Source: Echinicola arenosa (GTDB lineage: Bacteria > Bacteroidota > Bacteroidia > Cytophagales > Cyclobacteriaceae). Taken from it: a stretch of DNA of 64,000 nucleotides. The number at the start of each line of letters is the position of its first letter. Position 1 is the first letter of the stretch. Location of the stretch: positions 62,001-126,000 of the forward strand of contig NZ_JACYTQ010000003.1 in assembly GCF_014841125.1 (NCBI RefSeq), written 5' to 3'. Below are positions 24,845-34,460 of this stretch, one piece after another. Under the pieces are notes generated by a model. It did not search any database and was not told the origin of the DNA. It saw nothing but the letters and a program-made list of their open reading frames with translations. The position numbers were made by a program, and so were the translations under genes.

Positions 24845-25906
24845 TTATTTTGTGGTTTTTCTAAAGCCAGGAATACGATAATTTAGGTTCAGCATAAATT
24901 GACTCCTTTTTCCGAACACACCTAATTCAGTTCTTAAAATCCATCTTTTGTTAAACTGATATTGGGATCCTAAAATTATGTTGAAGGGTGCAGTTACACG
25001 TTTTTCCAATGTATAGTCAATGGTACCATCGGAATCTATATTATTAGAAACATTCTCCAATTCATTAATGATTTGGTTTACGACCAACCTTTGAGCAGGA
25101 GGGAGGGTTTCCGACCAGTCTCTAAGGGTTCCAATAAAGTTTCCGCTTCCAAATCCCGGGAAAATTTCTGTGACACCAATGCTTCCTCTTGTATCATTGG
25201 AGAGTTTTTGGTAGAATACTCCAACCCAAACAGCAAGGGACTTTTGAGGATAGGTTGGGTTTCGTAGGGTATGGCCAAACCGAATACTGCTATTAAATGC
25301 AGGTATCGGTTCTACTATGACATCAACATCTACAAAATTGTAATTATTGTCCCAAGCGATCCAAACAGGACCAACAGCCCCAGCTAAAGTAGCTCCCAAA
25401 CCAAAGGATCTAGCCTCAAACCGCTGTGTAGTTTCAAGACCAACAGGAGCCAACAGATTTACTCGTGTTTCAGTAGTACCTCCCCCTAATATCCCATAGA
25501 GGTTTAGAAAGGGGAGCAACCAAATATCTGGGCGAACAGTATAGGCATTGGTGGTTGCAATGGTTGGACCAAAATCAATGACATTACTTAGATCCACCTG
25601 TTCACTACCATTAATGCCAATAGAAGTACTTTCAATGGATATTTCTTGCGTTTGAGTAAAATACACTCCACTAATTCCATAGGCATAAGAAATATCGTAT
25701 CCTCTCTTATAAGCCTGTTTACCTAAAATTGGAAGAGCATATGGATAGTCCATTTTTTTTAAGCTGTCAAAATAGGGCTTATATGCAGGGTTATTAGATT
25801 TCCCCACACCTTGAGAAAAAGCATCAAGGTTTAGGATAAATAAAATAGAAAAGATCCAAAGTAACGTATTTGGTCTCTTAATGCTAAAATTATACATGAC
25901 TTTCAT
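24845..25906 (-). CDS. Outer-membrane beta-barrel protein, family unknown
   Basis: 353 residues from the ATG at 25906. The frame is open further upstream to 25957, but starting there would overlap the previous gene and spoil the signal peptide. The N-terminus, MKVMYNFSIKRPNTLLWIFS and then ILFILNLDAFSQ, fits export. The mature part is rich in alternating beta strands and glycine (FGLGATLAGAVGPVWIAWDN) and ends in NLNYRIPGFRKTTK. I do not recognise the family. It is 19 bp downstream of another barrel gene, in the same direction. Confidence 0.7.
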   Translation of the reverse strand: MKVMYNFSIKRPNTLLWIFSILFILNLDAFSQGVGKSNNPAYKPYFDSLKKMDYPYALPILGKQAYKRGYDISYAYGISGVYFTQTQEISIESTSIGINGSEQVDLSNVIDFGPTIATTNAYTVRPDIWLLPFLNLYGILGGGTTETRVNLLAPVGLETTQRFEARSFGLGATLAGAVGPVWIAWDNNYNFVDVDVIVEPIPAFNSSIRFGHTLRNPTYPQKSLAVWVGVFYQKLSNDTRGSIGVTEIFPGFGSGNFIGTLRDWSETLPPAQRLVVNQIINELENVSNNIDSDGTIDYTLEKRVTAPFNIILGSQYQFNKRWILRTELGVFGKRSQFMLNLNYRIPGFRKTTK

Positions 25907-25925
25907 ATGGTAATTGGTATAGTGT

Positions 25926-26648
25926 TTATTCTTCCTTTTTAACCTTACCGGCACCAATTGGAATTCCTACATACAAGTAAAATGCGCGATTATGAAGGCT
26001 TTCATTCGTATTGTCTTTTAAAATATCCGCAAGGCCTAAGTAATACCTAAAACCGACATTCATTCCATTTCCTTTCATTAGTCTGTAGCCTATTCCCCCA
26101 GCTAGTCCATAGTCAAGGGCTTTATAACTGTCCCTAATGTCCCCAGTAAAAACTAGGTCATCTTCATCTTTAATATCAGTGAAGAATTCGTCTTTGGCAC
26201 CATGTAGCAGCCCAAGTTGTGGTCCTGCTTCAAGAAACAACCTATTATCCAATTTATATTTCAGATAAATGGGTACATTAAAATAGCTTAAGCGTCTCCT
26301 TATATCTCCCTCGGACATTAGTTCATCTAAGCTTTGTTCACCTACTGGGTAGGTAGGGATTTTATGAGCGCCCAAAGTTGATTTTACAATGACACCTGTA
26401 TGGAGATAAAGATGCTCTTCCATTTTGATGTCAAAATAGAACCCCAAGTGAAAAGCAGAAACAGAACTGGAACTTGGAAGTCCATTGAGATCGGTGAAAG
26501 CTATTCCGCCATCTAGACCAAATTCAAGCTTATCTGAGTTAAGTTTATCTCCTAACAGTAATGAAATCAATACTTGCCCTTGACTAATCTGAATAAAGGA
26601 AAAACTGACAATTAAGAGCAGGATTAATTGTTTAAAACTAATATTCAT
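25926..26648 (-). CDS. Porin-like outer-membrane protein (beta-barrel domain)
   Basis: 240 residues with a signal peptide (LILLLIVSFSFIQISQGQ). The body has the strand pattern of the Bacteroidota outer-membrane beta-barrel (PF13568-like) family: FGLDGGIAFTDLNG, AFHLGFYFDIKMEEHLYLHT, YFNVPIYLKYKLDNRLFLEA, LDYGLAGGIGYRL. It ends in a charged tail (GAGKVKKEE). The role is unknown. It belongs to the minus-strand envelope run, 34 bp after the OmpA gene. Confidence 0.75.
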   Translation of the reverse strand: MNISFKQLILLLIVSFSFIQISQGQVLISLLLGDKLNSDKLEFGLDGGIAFTDLNGLPSSSSVSAFHLGFYFDIKMEEHLYLHTGVIVKSTLGAHKIPTYPVGEQSLDELMSEGDIRRRLSYFNVPIYLKYKLDNRLFLEAGPQLGLLHGAKDEFFTDIKDEDDLVFTGDIRDSYKALDYGLAGGIGYRLMKGNGMNVGFRYYLGLADILKDNTNESLHNRAFYLYVGIPIGAGKVKKEE

Positions 26649-26682
26649 TTAGCCTCAGGTTATGTTCAAGTAAAGAGTTAGT

Positions 26683-27327
26683 CTATAAATCACCGGATTG
26701 AGCTTGTTCTTGCATTTCGCTATTAGCGTAAATGGCCATTTCTACACGTCTGTTTTTAGCCCTGTTTTCGTCATCATTGGGATATTTTGGCTGAGTTTCT
26801 CCATACCATTTTTCAATTAGCCTAGACCTTTCCACTCCGTTGTCTGCTAAGAAAGAAGAAACTGCTTTGGCTCTTTTTTCTGACAGTTGCATATTAAACT
26901 CATCTGAACCCGAATCATCGGTATGACCTTCGATGAGTATGTTGGTGTCAGGATATTTCTGGAATACAGGGATCGCATTTGTTAGATCTTCCTTATAACT
27001 ATCGCTGAGGGTTGCTGAGTTGATCTCAAAAGCCAAACTGGCATCAAACGTTACATTAATTCCCTCATCGATTCGCTGTACTTCCGCGGTTGGAATGGCT
27101 TGGGCCAATTCTTTTGCTTGTTGGTCCATTTTCTTACCAATCAAGTTACCTGCGGCTCCACCTATGGCTGCACCTGCCAACACCCCCCAAATACTTCCTT
27201 TGGAAACTGCTGCTCCTATCGCTGCCCCACCGGCTGAGCCAATGGCAGTGCCTTTCTGCTGGTTGTTCCAGTTGGCACAACTTACTGTCACTGTCAGTAT
27301 CAATGCATAAATGATTAAATTTTTCAT
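26683..27327 (-). CDS. OmpA-family lipoprotein with glycine zipper
   Basis: 214 residues. The lipoprotein signal ends at LTVTVSC. A glycine-zipper segment follows (GTAIGSAGGAAIGAAVSKG, VLAGAAIGGAAGNLIG), then an OmpA-like peptidoglycan-binding domain at about 90-205 with the diaminopimelate-binding pattern (EGHTDDSGSDEFNMQLSEKRA, KNRRVEMAI). It should tether the outer membrane to peptidoglycan. It is in the middle of the envelope run, between a TPR protein and a beta-barrel protein. Confidence 0.9.
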   Translation of the reverse strand: MKNLIIYALILTVTVSCANWNNQQKGTAIGSAGGAAIGAAVSKGSIWGVLAGAAIGGAAGNLIGKKMDQQAKELAQAIPTAEVQRIDEGINVTFDASLAFEINSATLSDSYKEDLTNAIPVFQKYPDTNILIEGHTDDSGSDEFNMQLSEKRAKAVSSFLADNGVERSRLIEKWYGETQPKYPNDDENRAKNRRVEMAIYANSEMQEQAQSGDL

Positions 27328-27346
27328 CTGATTTATTTAAAGAGGT

Positions 27347-28180
27347 TTAATTACATACCAAGGCAGAAAACATGTCCATGCTCATATTCACCCAGCCCAA
27401 CTCAAGTGCTTTACCAATGTCGGAGCATAGGGTATTTTTTTCTTCGGCTGTCATTGACTTTTTCAATTCTTGCGCTTTGTTAGTTCCATATTTATTTTCT
27501 ACCATCTTCAGCCCTACATTGCTGCGGCTAATGTATACTTCAAGAGGATCATGCCCATTTTCCAAAGCTTGGTCATATGCATCATAAGCATCAAGATATT
27601 GGTTATGAAAAAGTGCCATGTCTCCTTTTTGAAGTAAAAAGGAGGTGTTCTCAGGGTCCATTTCAATGGCTTTGTCTAAATACATCAAGGCGGTATCCTG
27701 TTCATTTAACTGTCTATTGTAGATCCTGGCCATCAGGGCATAGTTATTGGCCCGTTCTTTAGTGTTTTGGTTCATCTCCGTGAGTTCGATTACTTTGTCC
27801 AATTCTGCTTTTGAACCAGAGATATCACCTAATCCTTGAAGAGCGATTCCTTTTTGGAAATGCCCTCCTAAACTTTTGTTTTTGCTGACTTTTAAAGCAG
27901 CATCTGCCTCTTTGATGGCCCTATCATATTGGCCCAAAGCGTTATAGGCTTCAGCCTTGCTAATGGATCCCAGTTCTTTGGCATCTTTTGTCTTACAGTT
28001 TCCTGAGAATTCATCCAACTTGGCCAATGCCTCAGAGTAAGATTGGGAGTTTAATAGTGTATTTGCTTCTTCTAACAATGCGCTGCACTTCTTCCCCATT
28101 GTAAATGTTTGCGCTTTTATTGAAACGGTACACACAAGACCAAGTGCCATTACTAAAAACATCCGTATTGCTTTTTTCAT
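27347..28180 (-). CDS. Exported TPR-repeat protein
   Basis: I start at the ATG at 28180 (MKKAIRMFLVMALGLVCTVS, signal peptide ending IKAQ). The frame is open upstream to 28264, but that would bury the signal. The mature protein of about 255 residues is made of tetratricopeptide helices (AEAYNALGQYDRAIKEADAAL, ALMARIYNRQLNEQDTALMYL, AIEMDPENTSFLLQKGDMAL), suiting a periplasmic scaffold for protein-protein contacts. The partner is unknown. The OmpA lipoprotein follows 19 bp downstream. Confidence 0.8.
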   Translation of the reverse strand: MKKAIRMFLVMALGLVCTVSIKAQTFTMGKKCSALLEEANTLLNSQSYSEALAKLDEFSGNCKTKDAKELGSISKAEAYNALGQYDRAIKEADAALKVSKNKSLGGHFQKGIALQGLGDISGSKAELDKVIELTEMNQNTKERANNYALMARIYNRQLNEQDTALMYLDKAIEMDPENTSFLLQKGDMALFHNQYLDAYDAYDQALENGHDPLEVYISRSNVGLKMVENKYGTNKAQELKKSMTAEEKNTLCSDIGKALELGWVNMSMDMFSALVCN

Positions 28181-28310
28181 ATTGCTTATATGTTTTAGGT
28201 TATAGCTTCCCATTATGAGAGTTTTGATTTTTCTGTTACCGAAAAACTCGAGCTGATTTTTCAAGTTTTCAGACCTATTTCAACTTCATCCGAGCATCAT
28301 TTTTTGATGC

Positions 28311-29105
28311 TTATTTTGGAAACAAGAAGATCAAAACAGCACGCCATCCCCAGTCCGCTTTGGCCCCATCAGGAGCAGCCAAATTGAGCCTTGGGCCGAT
28401 GACAACTTGCGTCTTTTGTTTTCCTAAACTTGTTACAGCACTCAAAGTAGGGTTAAGCCAAAGGGTTCCTTTGGAGTTTTTCCAATCTTGTGTCCATTCC
28501 ATATTGGCTCCCAATCCTGCTCCACTTGGCCAGTTATATACCACAAATGGTTGCACAAACATTTGACTGACATTGCTTCTCTCACTTGAGCCAGCTACTG
28601 ACCATATTTGATTGATCAAGCCGCCCAAGGTCCAACCATTACTTTGTTTTAAGGCTACGGCTGTGGGACCAACTCCAAATTTCTTGGTGGTCAAAAAATC
28701 ATTAGTGCCAATAGGCAACAATAATGCAGGACCAACTCCCCAAGTAAGGTTTTCAGAGTTTTTTGGAGAAAAGAAAGCCGATACTACCGCGTCAGCCAAG
28801 CCAGACTGTTTGGTGTTTTCTCCAGTAATATTATACTGAGTGACCACTGGAACAATGGCCCTAGTAATCATATTCCAATCATCATTGATGGAAATAGGTA
28901 TTACTGGTTGGATATTTAAGGTGTTTTTGGTCCCATTATTATTACCAATTCCGTAGTCGGTATTGTTTTGAAAAGGCACGGATATAAGTGAGGCAATAGG
29001 GTTGGCCAGCTTCTTAGCCAACTCAGCAGCATTATCCTGTGCCATTCCGGCTTGAGTTAGTACAAATGAGAGTAGAACTAAAGTGTATTTTCGGAAATTT
29101 TTCAT
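28311..29105 (-). CDS. Transporter-like outer-membrane beta-barrel protein
   Basis: 264 residues with a signal peptide (KYTLVLLSFVLTQAGMAQ). The mature part starts ELAKKLANPIASLISVPFQ and contains the pattern LNIQPVIPISINDDWNMITR, seen in a common bacterial family of about 260-residue barrels often labelled 'transporter' or 'neuromedin U'. It ends in RAVLIFLFPK. Function is unknown. A 7-bp hairpin (28293-28299 with 28305-28311) lies right after the stop and may protect or separate this part of the transcript. Confidence 0.7.
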   Translation of the reverse strand: MKNFRKYTLVLLSFVLTQAGMAQDNAAELAKKLANPIASLISVPFQNNTDYGIGNNNGTKNTLNIQPVIPISINDDWNMITRAIVPVVTQYNITGENTKQSGLADAVVSAFFSPKNSENLTWGVGPALLLPIGTNDFLTTKKFGVGPTAVALKQSNGWTLGGLINQIWSVAGSSERSNVSQMFVQPFVVYNWPSGAGLGANMEWTQDWKNSKGTLWLNPTLSAVTSLGKQKTQVVIGPRLNLAAPDGAKADWGWRAVLIFLFPK

Positions 29106-29126
29106 AGTTATGGCTTTATAAAATAT

Positions 29127-30098
29127 TTATTCTTCTTGCACATCGGCCACCTCATACTTGTCTTTTCCATCTAACTGAACAGGCTGATAATAGGTGTCAC
29201 CATATTTCACATAGGTTTGATCTCCTACTTTAACTTCTTCAGCACCCTCAGGTAAATGTTCAACAACTGCTCCTGAAGTAGGGGGTACCACGGTATATCC
29301 ATCATCACTTTTTTCATAATAGGTGCCTCCATAGTAGTAGTTATTGGTGGTCTCATTGATGACGACATTTTCTGAATTATCTGGAAGTACTTTGATGGTA
29401 GCTCCGACAGGTGCTTCAACGACGGTATAACCTCCATTACTTTCCACATAGTACACGCCTTGGTCATAATGGTATTTTTGATTTTCAACAGATATCACTA
29501 TGGCTGTGGCAGCTAAAGTAGCCACAAAAAATCCCCATGGATGCCATACTGGCCCCCAATAGAATGGTCTGAAAGGGTGATAGAAATAAGGATGGTAACA
29601 ATAGTACCTATATCTGCCATATCTGTAAGGCGGTCGGACATAAGGTCTAGGGTTTCTCACCACAACAGAGCTTCTGTTTCTTACATTAATATTATTCCTG
29701 TTGTTGACATTGATGTTGACATTTTTACTATTATCAATGTTGACCCGGTTATTACTGCCTCTGTTGTTGCTTTTGATTTTTGACAAATTATTATTGCTTC
29801 CTCGATTATTTCCAATGTTTCTATTGTTTGAATTACTTTGGTTTCTTATGGTCTGATTATTTCTGTTAGGAATTGACCGTTGGTTAAGGTTGTTAGGTCT
29901 GGATGCGGAGGTTCTAGCACCTCCATTGATAGACCTGCCACTTGCGGCAGGTCTTGCGGCAGTTCTATTAGCAGCTGGTCTTGCAGCACCTCTGTTGTGA
30001 TTTAATCTTTGAGCATTAGCTTCAATGGGCATATAAAGCATGGCCATAATTCCTATCGCCAACACAGATTGAATGAGTTTATTTATTGATATTTTCAT
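29127..30098 (-). CDS. DUF6515-type exported protein, Asn/Arg-rich
   Basis: 323 residues. A signal peptide (LAIGIMAMLYMPIEANAQ) is followed by about 115 residues of low-complexity Asn, Arg and Ser (NNRNIGNNRGSNN and similar), then a Tyr/Pro-rich segment (RYGRYRYYCYHPYFYHPF), one hydrophobic stretch (GFFVATLAATAIVIS), and a C-terminal part with three related units: VYYVESNGGYTVVEAPVGA, TYYEKSDDGYTVVPPTSGA and TYYQPVQLDGKDKYEV. This architecture is that of DUF6515 proteins. Function is unknown. It lies 11 bp after the DUF2092-like gene, a pairing that supports a joint role. Confidence 0.8.
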   Translation of the reverse strand: MKISINKLIQSVLAIGIMAMLYMPIEANAQRLNHNRGAARPAANRTAARPAASGRSINGGARTSASRPNNLNQRSIPNRNNQTIRNQSNSNNRNIGNNRGSNNNLSKIKSNNRGSNNRVNIDNSKNVNINVNNRNNINVRNRSSVVVRNPRPYVRPPYRYGRYRYYCYHPYFYHPFRPFYWGPVWHPWGFFVATLAATAIVISVENQKYHYDQGVYYVESNGGYTVVEAPVGATIKVLPDNSENVVINETTNNYYYGGTYYEKSDDGYTVVPPTSGAVVEHLPEGAEEVKVGDQTYVKYGDTYYQPVQLDGKDKYEVADVQEE

Positions 30099-30109
30099 GG
30101 TGTTGTGGT

Positions 30110-30844
30110 TTAATGTTTAGGAAGGATAGCGATTAATCTAGCCCCTGGAGGAGGTGAGAATTCAAATATGGAAGCAGGTATAACGGGATTAATTTCCCAG
30201 TGGGTAAATGTAGCTTCGTATTGAGGGAAGTTTTCTTTATCCTTGTGAATGATCAAAAGTTTGACGGGCAAGTTTGTAGCGTCGTTAGCTATCCAAATTT
30301 GAACAATTAAGGAATCGTTGGAAGCTGCAATATGAAAGCAGTCTTTTCCGTCTATTAGCTTGGATCCCAAAAACTTCAACTTATCGAAATTCTCCAAGAG
30401 ATCATCAGTAAAAGTAGGGTAGAAGAAATCTGCAGCAGGAAATTCTACATCGTAGTAATAATTCATACTATCAATGGTGCTTAGAATATTGTCTGGTGCC
30501 TTAACTGTAGTATAATTATTTTCACTATAGGAATAATAAGTGAACACCTCTCCATTATAATAAAAACCTCGGTGTCCATACTGACCTTTTGAATGGACCA
30601 ACATTTTGTTTGGCCCCTGCATATAAACTTCACTATCGTTGTGTTCTTTTTCAGTGCCCACTTCTACACTAGGGGTGTCAATTTCTGTGGTGATGGTATA
30701 GTGACATGATTCGAGATCTCCTATAACCGAGGCCATATGGTCCAAAATAAATACTGCTATAGGGTCGATATCCTCTTCCTGTTCTTGCGCAAAGGAGGAA
30801 ACAGAGGGAATTGTAAAAACCAGAAATAATAATATTCTTTTCAT
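30110..30844 (-). CDS. DUF2092-like periplasmic protein
   Basis: 244 residues with a signal peptide (ILLFLVFTIPSVSSFAQ). The start DPIAVFILDHMASVIGDLES and the end IPASIFEFSPPPGARLI match the DUF2092 pattern, a LolA/LolB-like half-barrel fold that in relatives binds lipid-like ligands. Lipoprotein or lipid handling is therefore possible, but it is inference. It is the first gene of the envelope run, so its promoter lies in 30845-31180. Confidence 0.75.
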   Translation of the reverse strand: MKRILLFLVFTIPSVSSFAQEQEEDIDPIAVFILDHMASVIGDLESCHYTITTEIDTPSVEVGTEKEHNDSEVYMQGPNKMLVHSKGQYGHRGFYYNGEVFTYYSYSENNYTTVKAPDNILSTIDSMNYYYDVEFPAADFFYPTFTDDLLENFDKLKFLGSKLIDGKDCFHIAASNDSLIVQIWIANDATNLPVKLLIIHKDKENFPQYEATFTHWEINPVIPASIFEFSPPPGARLIAILPKH

Positions 30845-31180
30845 ATCAATTATAGTATTGTTTCAATTTAGATAACTGTCCTTTGGATATTTTAAAATCG
30901 AGGGTACTAAATAACCACTTTTCATTACAGTATTGAGGATGCATACTGCGTTTTGGGGTGATTTCGAATTGTTCCGTTTATTTCCCATTTTGCTACAAAA
31001 AGTCAATAATTTGATCCTGGCTTGAACTACAGCACTTCTGTATTATCCAGTGGAAATTTCAAGTAATTATTGAATTAATTTAATTTACTAAGGAATAGCC
31101 TAGGAGTATTTAATATAGAATCAATAGGTGCCAATATTTATAGAATTTGGCATATGGGGATATTGTTGTTTTTGAGAAGC
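30845..31180. other. Intergenic region upstream of the envelope run
   Basis: 336 bp separate the envelope operon start from the 3' end of an AraC-type gene. It must contain the operon promoter. I found no exact TTTG/TANNTTTG match on the minus strand, no ORF worth naming and no strong hairpin. Confidence 0.4.
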
Positions 31181-32287
31181 TTAGAAAAAATGTTTTATAT
31201 AATCTGACGGATTGTAGCCAGTATGCTTTTTAAATGATGAAATAAAACTATGTCGATCGATAAAACCACTTTCCTTTGCGAGTAAATCCATGGTCATATC
31301 GTGATATGCTTTTTCCTTAATGATATTTTGGCTGTATTGGATGCGTTTGAGATTGACATAGTCTTGAAATTTAAGTCCGTTTTTCCGCTTTAGATAGTTA
31401 TTTAACTGATCTATTGAAATGCCCAATTCTTTTGCCAATAGAGCAGGAGTGCAATCTTTTTTTAGATATGGGTGATAGCTGTTCATATAGATTTCGATGA
31501 TGTCTTCATTTATATTTTTCGGCTTACCAACCATGGTCTGAGGGTAGGTAAATGGATTGGTCTTTATTTTGGAGGGCAGCTCTTTGTGGCTAATGTCTTT
31601 GATTCCAAACAATAGAAATGGCCTAAGAAAAAGAGAAATGGATAAGAACAAACCACAAATGGCTTCTATCGTAATGGATTCTAGGGAAAAAGTCTTATAA
31701 AAACCAAATATTTGGAAGATGAAGAAGGGTATGAATAACATTGTTTGAATGACCAAATAAACCACAGTCCATCGAAGCCAATGAACATTGATATGTATAA
31801 AACCTTTTTTGCTGATGTTACGGAGTTTTTGAATCAGGTTTACTTCCATAACCCAATAAATGCCCATTTGTACATGCAATGATATCAAGATAAACTCTGC
31901 TATCCATAAAGATGGGAGAAAGTATTGGTACAAGGCGATCAAAAAAATTCCTATTGGAAGTGCAGCATGTACAGCATGTTGCATGTTGAGAGTGCTAGCT
32001 TTTGCCAATGTATTAAAATAGAGGTAATTCAAAGGCATAAAAATTGAAACAGCGAAGACTATAAATACGTCAAATAGTGAAAAATCAAATGGAGAAGAGG
32101 TTGTGTTGTTGAGGAAATATAGGATGTGCCATACGAACAAGGATAAAAAAGCCATTGAAAGAACTTGTTTGGACTTTTTTTGGCCCTCAACCAAGTTAGG
32201 ATACCACCATAAGATGATTGCAATCATCATCGAAGTAATGGCAGCCATAAAATGAATGATTGTGTTCAATGTCAACTGTATTGGCAT
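31181..32287 (-). CDS. Membrane-anchored AraC-type regulator 1
   Basis: 368 residues. The first 230 or so contain about seven hydrophobic helices (IHFMAAITSMMIAIILWWYP, AFLSLFVWHILYFL, VFIVFAVSIFMPLNYLYF and others). A linker leads to a C-terminal AraC/HTH_18 domain at about 270-368 (LLAKELGISIDQLNNYL, LLAKESGFIDRHSFISSFKKHTGYNPSDY). Proteins of this type are one-component membrane regulators. It lies 195 bp downstream of a paralogue of the same architecture. The target is unknown; the giant surface-protein gene beyond the paralogue is a plausible candidate by position. Confidence 0.88.
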   Translation of the reverse strand: MPIQLTLNTIIHFMAAITSMMIAIILWWYPNLVEGQKKSKQVLSMAFLSLFVWHILYFLNNTTSSPFDFSLFDVFIVFAVSIFMPLNYLYFNTLAKASTLNMQHAVHAALPIGIFLIALYQYFLPSLWIAEFILISLHVQMGIYWVMEVNLIQKLRNISKKGFIHINVHWLRWTVVYLVIQTMLFIPFFIFQIFGFYKTFSLESITIEAICGLFLSISLFLRPFLLFGIKDISHKELPSKIKTNPFTYPQTMVGKPKNINEDIIEIYMNSYHPYLKKDCTPALLAKELGISIDQLNNYLKRKNGLKFQDYVNLKRIQYSQNIIKEKAYHDMTMDLLAKESGFIDRHSFISSFKKHTGYNPSDYIKHFF

Positions 32288-32482
32288 GGGCTCTTCTAGG
32301 TAGTAGTCAGAAAACTTCCGATGTAAAGATTTGAAACACTCCAGTAACTATTTGATAAATAATTATTGAGTTTGAAGTGTTAAGAAAAACATCTTATGCC
32401 CTAAAGTAAGGAAATGACGATTGAATTATGGGTGATATAATGTTTAAAATGCCAAGAATTATAATGTTTTGAAAATCAGTGG

Positions 32483-33670
32483 TTATTTGTATTTTTTGAT
32501 AAACTCAGAAGGAGTTTTCCCAGCAAATTTTTTGAAGGCAGCGGTAAAAGAATTTCTATTGGAAAAGCCACAATCGTAGCCTAACCCTTCTAGGGTAATG
32601 TTTCGCCATTCCCCTTCCGCAATTTTCTTTTTGCAATACTCAATGCGATAACGATTTAAAAAATCACTGAAATTCACGCCTTTTTCTTTATTGATAAAAG
32701 AACTCATTATATAAAGAGGAACATCAAGATCTCGTGACAAATCTTTAAGGTTATACCCTTGGTTAAGAAATGGTTCATTCGATTCAATGTGTTCTGTAAG
32801 TTTGCTATCTATCTCAATTATTTTGGCTTTGCTTAAGAACTTTGATGAGTTGGTTGATGAGGTCTTTACTTTTTCTACAGCAGGAATTCTATCATTTATA
32901 GGTACTAATACTTTAGAGAGACCATAAAGTAATTCAGGTCTACTAAATAAATAGGCGGCACTAAGAATGATAACAAAGGCACCGGAAAAGTCACTAATGA
33001 TATGGTTAATTGAGTTTTCAAACGGTGAACTATTATTAATGAAATAAGGGTAAAATAAGAAAAACTGCACACAACAGAAGAAGAACAACCAGTTTACAGT
33101 AGTTTTGTTGGCTTCTTTTACATCATTGTCTCCATGTCTCACAAACCGGATAATCATCCATATCTGAAGCATCCAATAAATTCCAAAAGTAATGTGATAC
33201 AATACAATAATGATTTCTGAAGGAATGATACCAATTTGATTAGAAACACTAAAGGTGGTGATTGGGGCGTTGATCAAGTTTTGCAAGAAAATTACTTTTT
33301 CTTCATGAGGCAAAATCAAATATGGGATGTAATCAACTATAACTAGCACGAATGGCAGAAAATGCAAAAGATCTCGCTTTCTTGGGTGTTCTTTTTGTAA
33401 AACTGAGCGTACGTACAAGAAGGACAGGGGGGTAAAGAGGAAACATAGTATGTTCCCAAATTTATACAGATCAGGCAACTCAAATAAGTAATCACTTCCC
33501 ATGATTGCTTCTCCTATTAAATTAAGTGTGAGTACAATAAAAGTGAAGCTGAGCAATTTTCTGGATTTTTGTTCAGAATTGGGGAAGGCCCAAAGTATAA
33601 CGGCAGTTACAAGACCTACTGTTATGGCTAATAGGTATACAACCGTTAAAGGGTTTATGTTGTTTTCCAT
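32483..33670 (-). CDS. Membrane-anchored AraC-type regulator 2
   Basis: 395 residues with the same plan as its neighbour: about seven N-terminal membrane helices (VVYLLAITVGLVTAVILWAFP, LLSFTFIVLTLNLIGEAI, NILCFLFTPLSFLYVRSVL and others), a linker, and a C-terminal HTH_18 domain at about 295-395 (YNLKDLSRDLDVPLYIMSSF, GLGYDCGFSNRNSFTAAFKKFAGKTPSEF). It is divergent from the giant gene across a 790-bp AT-rich region. The two regulators are diverged in sequence, so the duplication is old. Confidence 0.88.
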   Translation of the reverse strand: MENNINPLTVVYLLAITVGLVTAVILWAFPNSEQKSRKLLSFTFIVLTLNLIGEAIMGSDYLFELPDLYKFGNILCFLFTPLSFLYVRSVLQKEHPRKRDLLHFLPFVLVIVDYIPYLILPHEEKVIFLQNLINAPITTFSVSNQIGIIPSEIIIVLYHITFGIYWMLQIWMIIRFVRHGDNDVKEANKTTVNWLFFFCCVQFFLFYPYFINNSSPFENSINHIISDFSGAFVIILSAAYLFSRPELLYGLSKVLVPINDRIPAVEKVKTSSTNSSKFLSKAKIIEIDSKLTEHIESNEPFLNQGYNLKDLSRDLDVPLYIMSSFINKEKGVNFSDFLNRYRIEYCKKKIAEGEWRNITLEGLGYDCGFSNRNSFTAAFKKFAGKTPSEFIKKYK

Positions 33671-34460
33671 AGTTAAAAGTATAAAAAGATCTGGTTTTCG
33701 GTCTATTTACCACTTACCCGATAGCGGTAAACTCCTCTATGATTTCGTTCGAATGTCAAGGAAAATAGTAATGTAAAGCTCTATTGATCAATAAAATTAT
33801 CGTCAATTATTTAAAGATTATTCAAAAAACATCCAACTTTATTGTTTCAAATAAACCTAAATAAGGTGAATAATTTTATTTCAATCGAACTACTACAAAT
33901 ATAAAAGAATTTGGGATAAAATAGTTATTTCATAAAAAAACTTGTTAGAGTCATAATATTGACTTTGTATAGGACATCTGTACAGTTGTGTTAATTGTAA
34001 TATTTCTAAATTTTTATTGGATTAATTATGTGAGTTCTCTTTCAATTGTTGTTGAATTTTCAATAACCATTAAAGTTATTATGTCTTGTATAGTGAGTGA
34101 TAGGAGCGCGAATATTATATATTGAGTTACTTTTTTTGTAAATGACTTTAAAAGTTTTGCAAATAATTAGCGAATTCAATCAATTCTATGTTGCATAAAT
34201 TTTTGAAATTCATTTTTTAACTAAAAATTGTTAAAGCTTCTTAAAAAGACGAAAGTCATTGGGAAATTAATGTTTGAATGAAATGGATATGGTCTATAAG
34301 TTTTGAGTCCTTGATCATATTGTTTGAACTTTAATAAGAAAATTTTACAGAGTTATATATATCACATTAGTACGTAGTGAATTGATTTGTTTCATGCTTT
34401 TTAATGATTTCGAGTCACCTGAAGTCATTTGATATTATTATTTAAAACTTACTTAAAGCC
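33671..34460. other. Long AT-rich intergenic region before the giant gene
   Basis: 790 bp with no convincing ORF, between the divergent AraC-type gene and the giant secreted-protein gene. It is strongly AT-rich, with many A and T runs. A candidate promoter is at 34273-34304. The length leaves room for regulator binding sites and a 5' leader of roughly 150 bases. Confidence 0.5.
34273..34304 (+). promoter_or_regulatory. Candidate promoter of the giant gene
   Basis: TTTG at 34273-34276, a 20-bp spacer and TAAGTTTT at 34297-34304 match the Bacteroidota consensus with one mismatch in the last -7 base. Confidence 0.35.

Noticed and set aside
28293-28311. 7-bp hairpin after the barrel gene as an operon terminator
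   Set aside because: No T-tract follows on the minus strand and the next gene continues in the same direction; at most a weak RNA-stability element.
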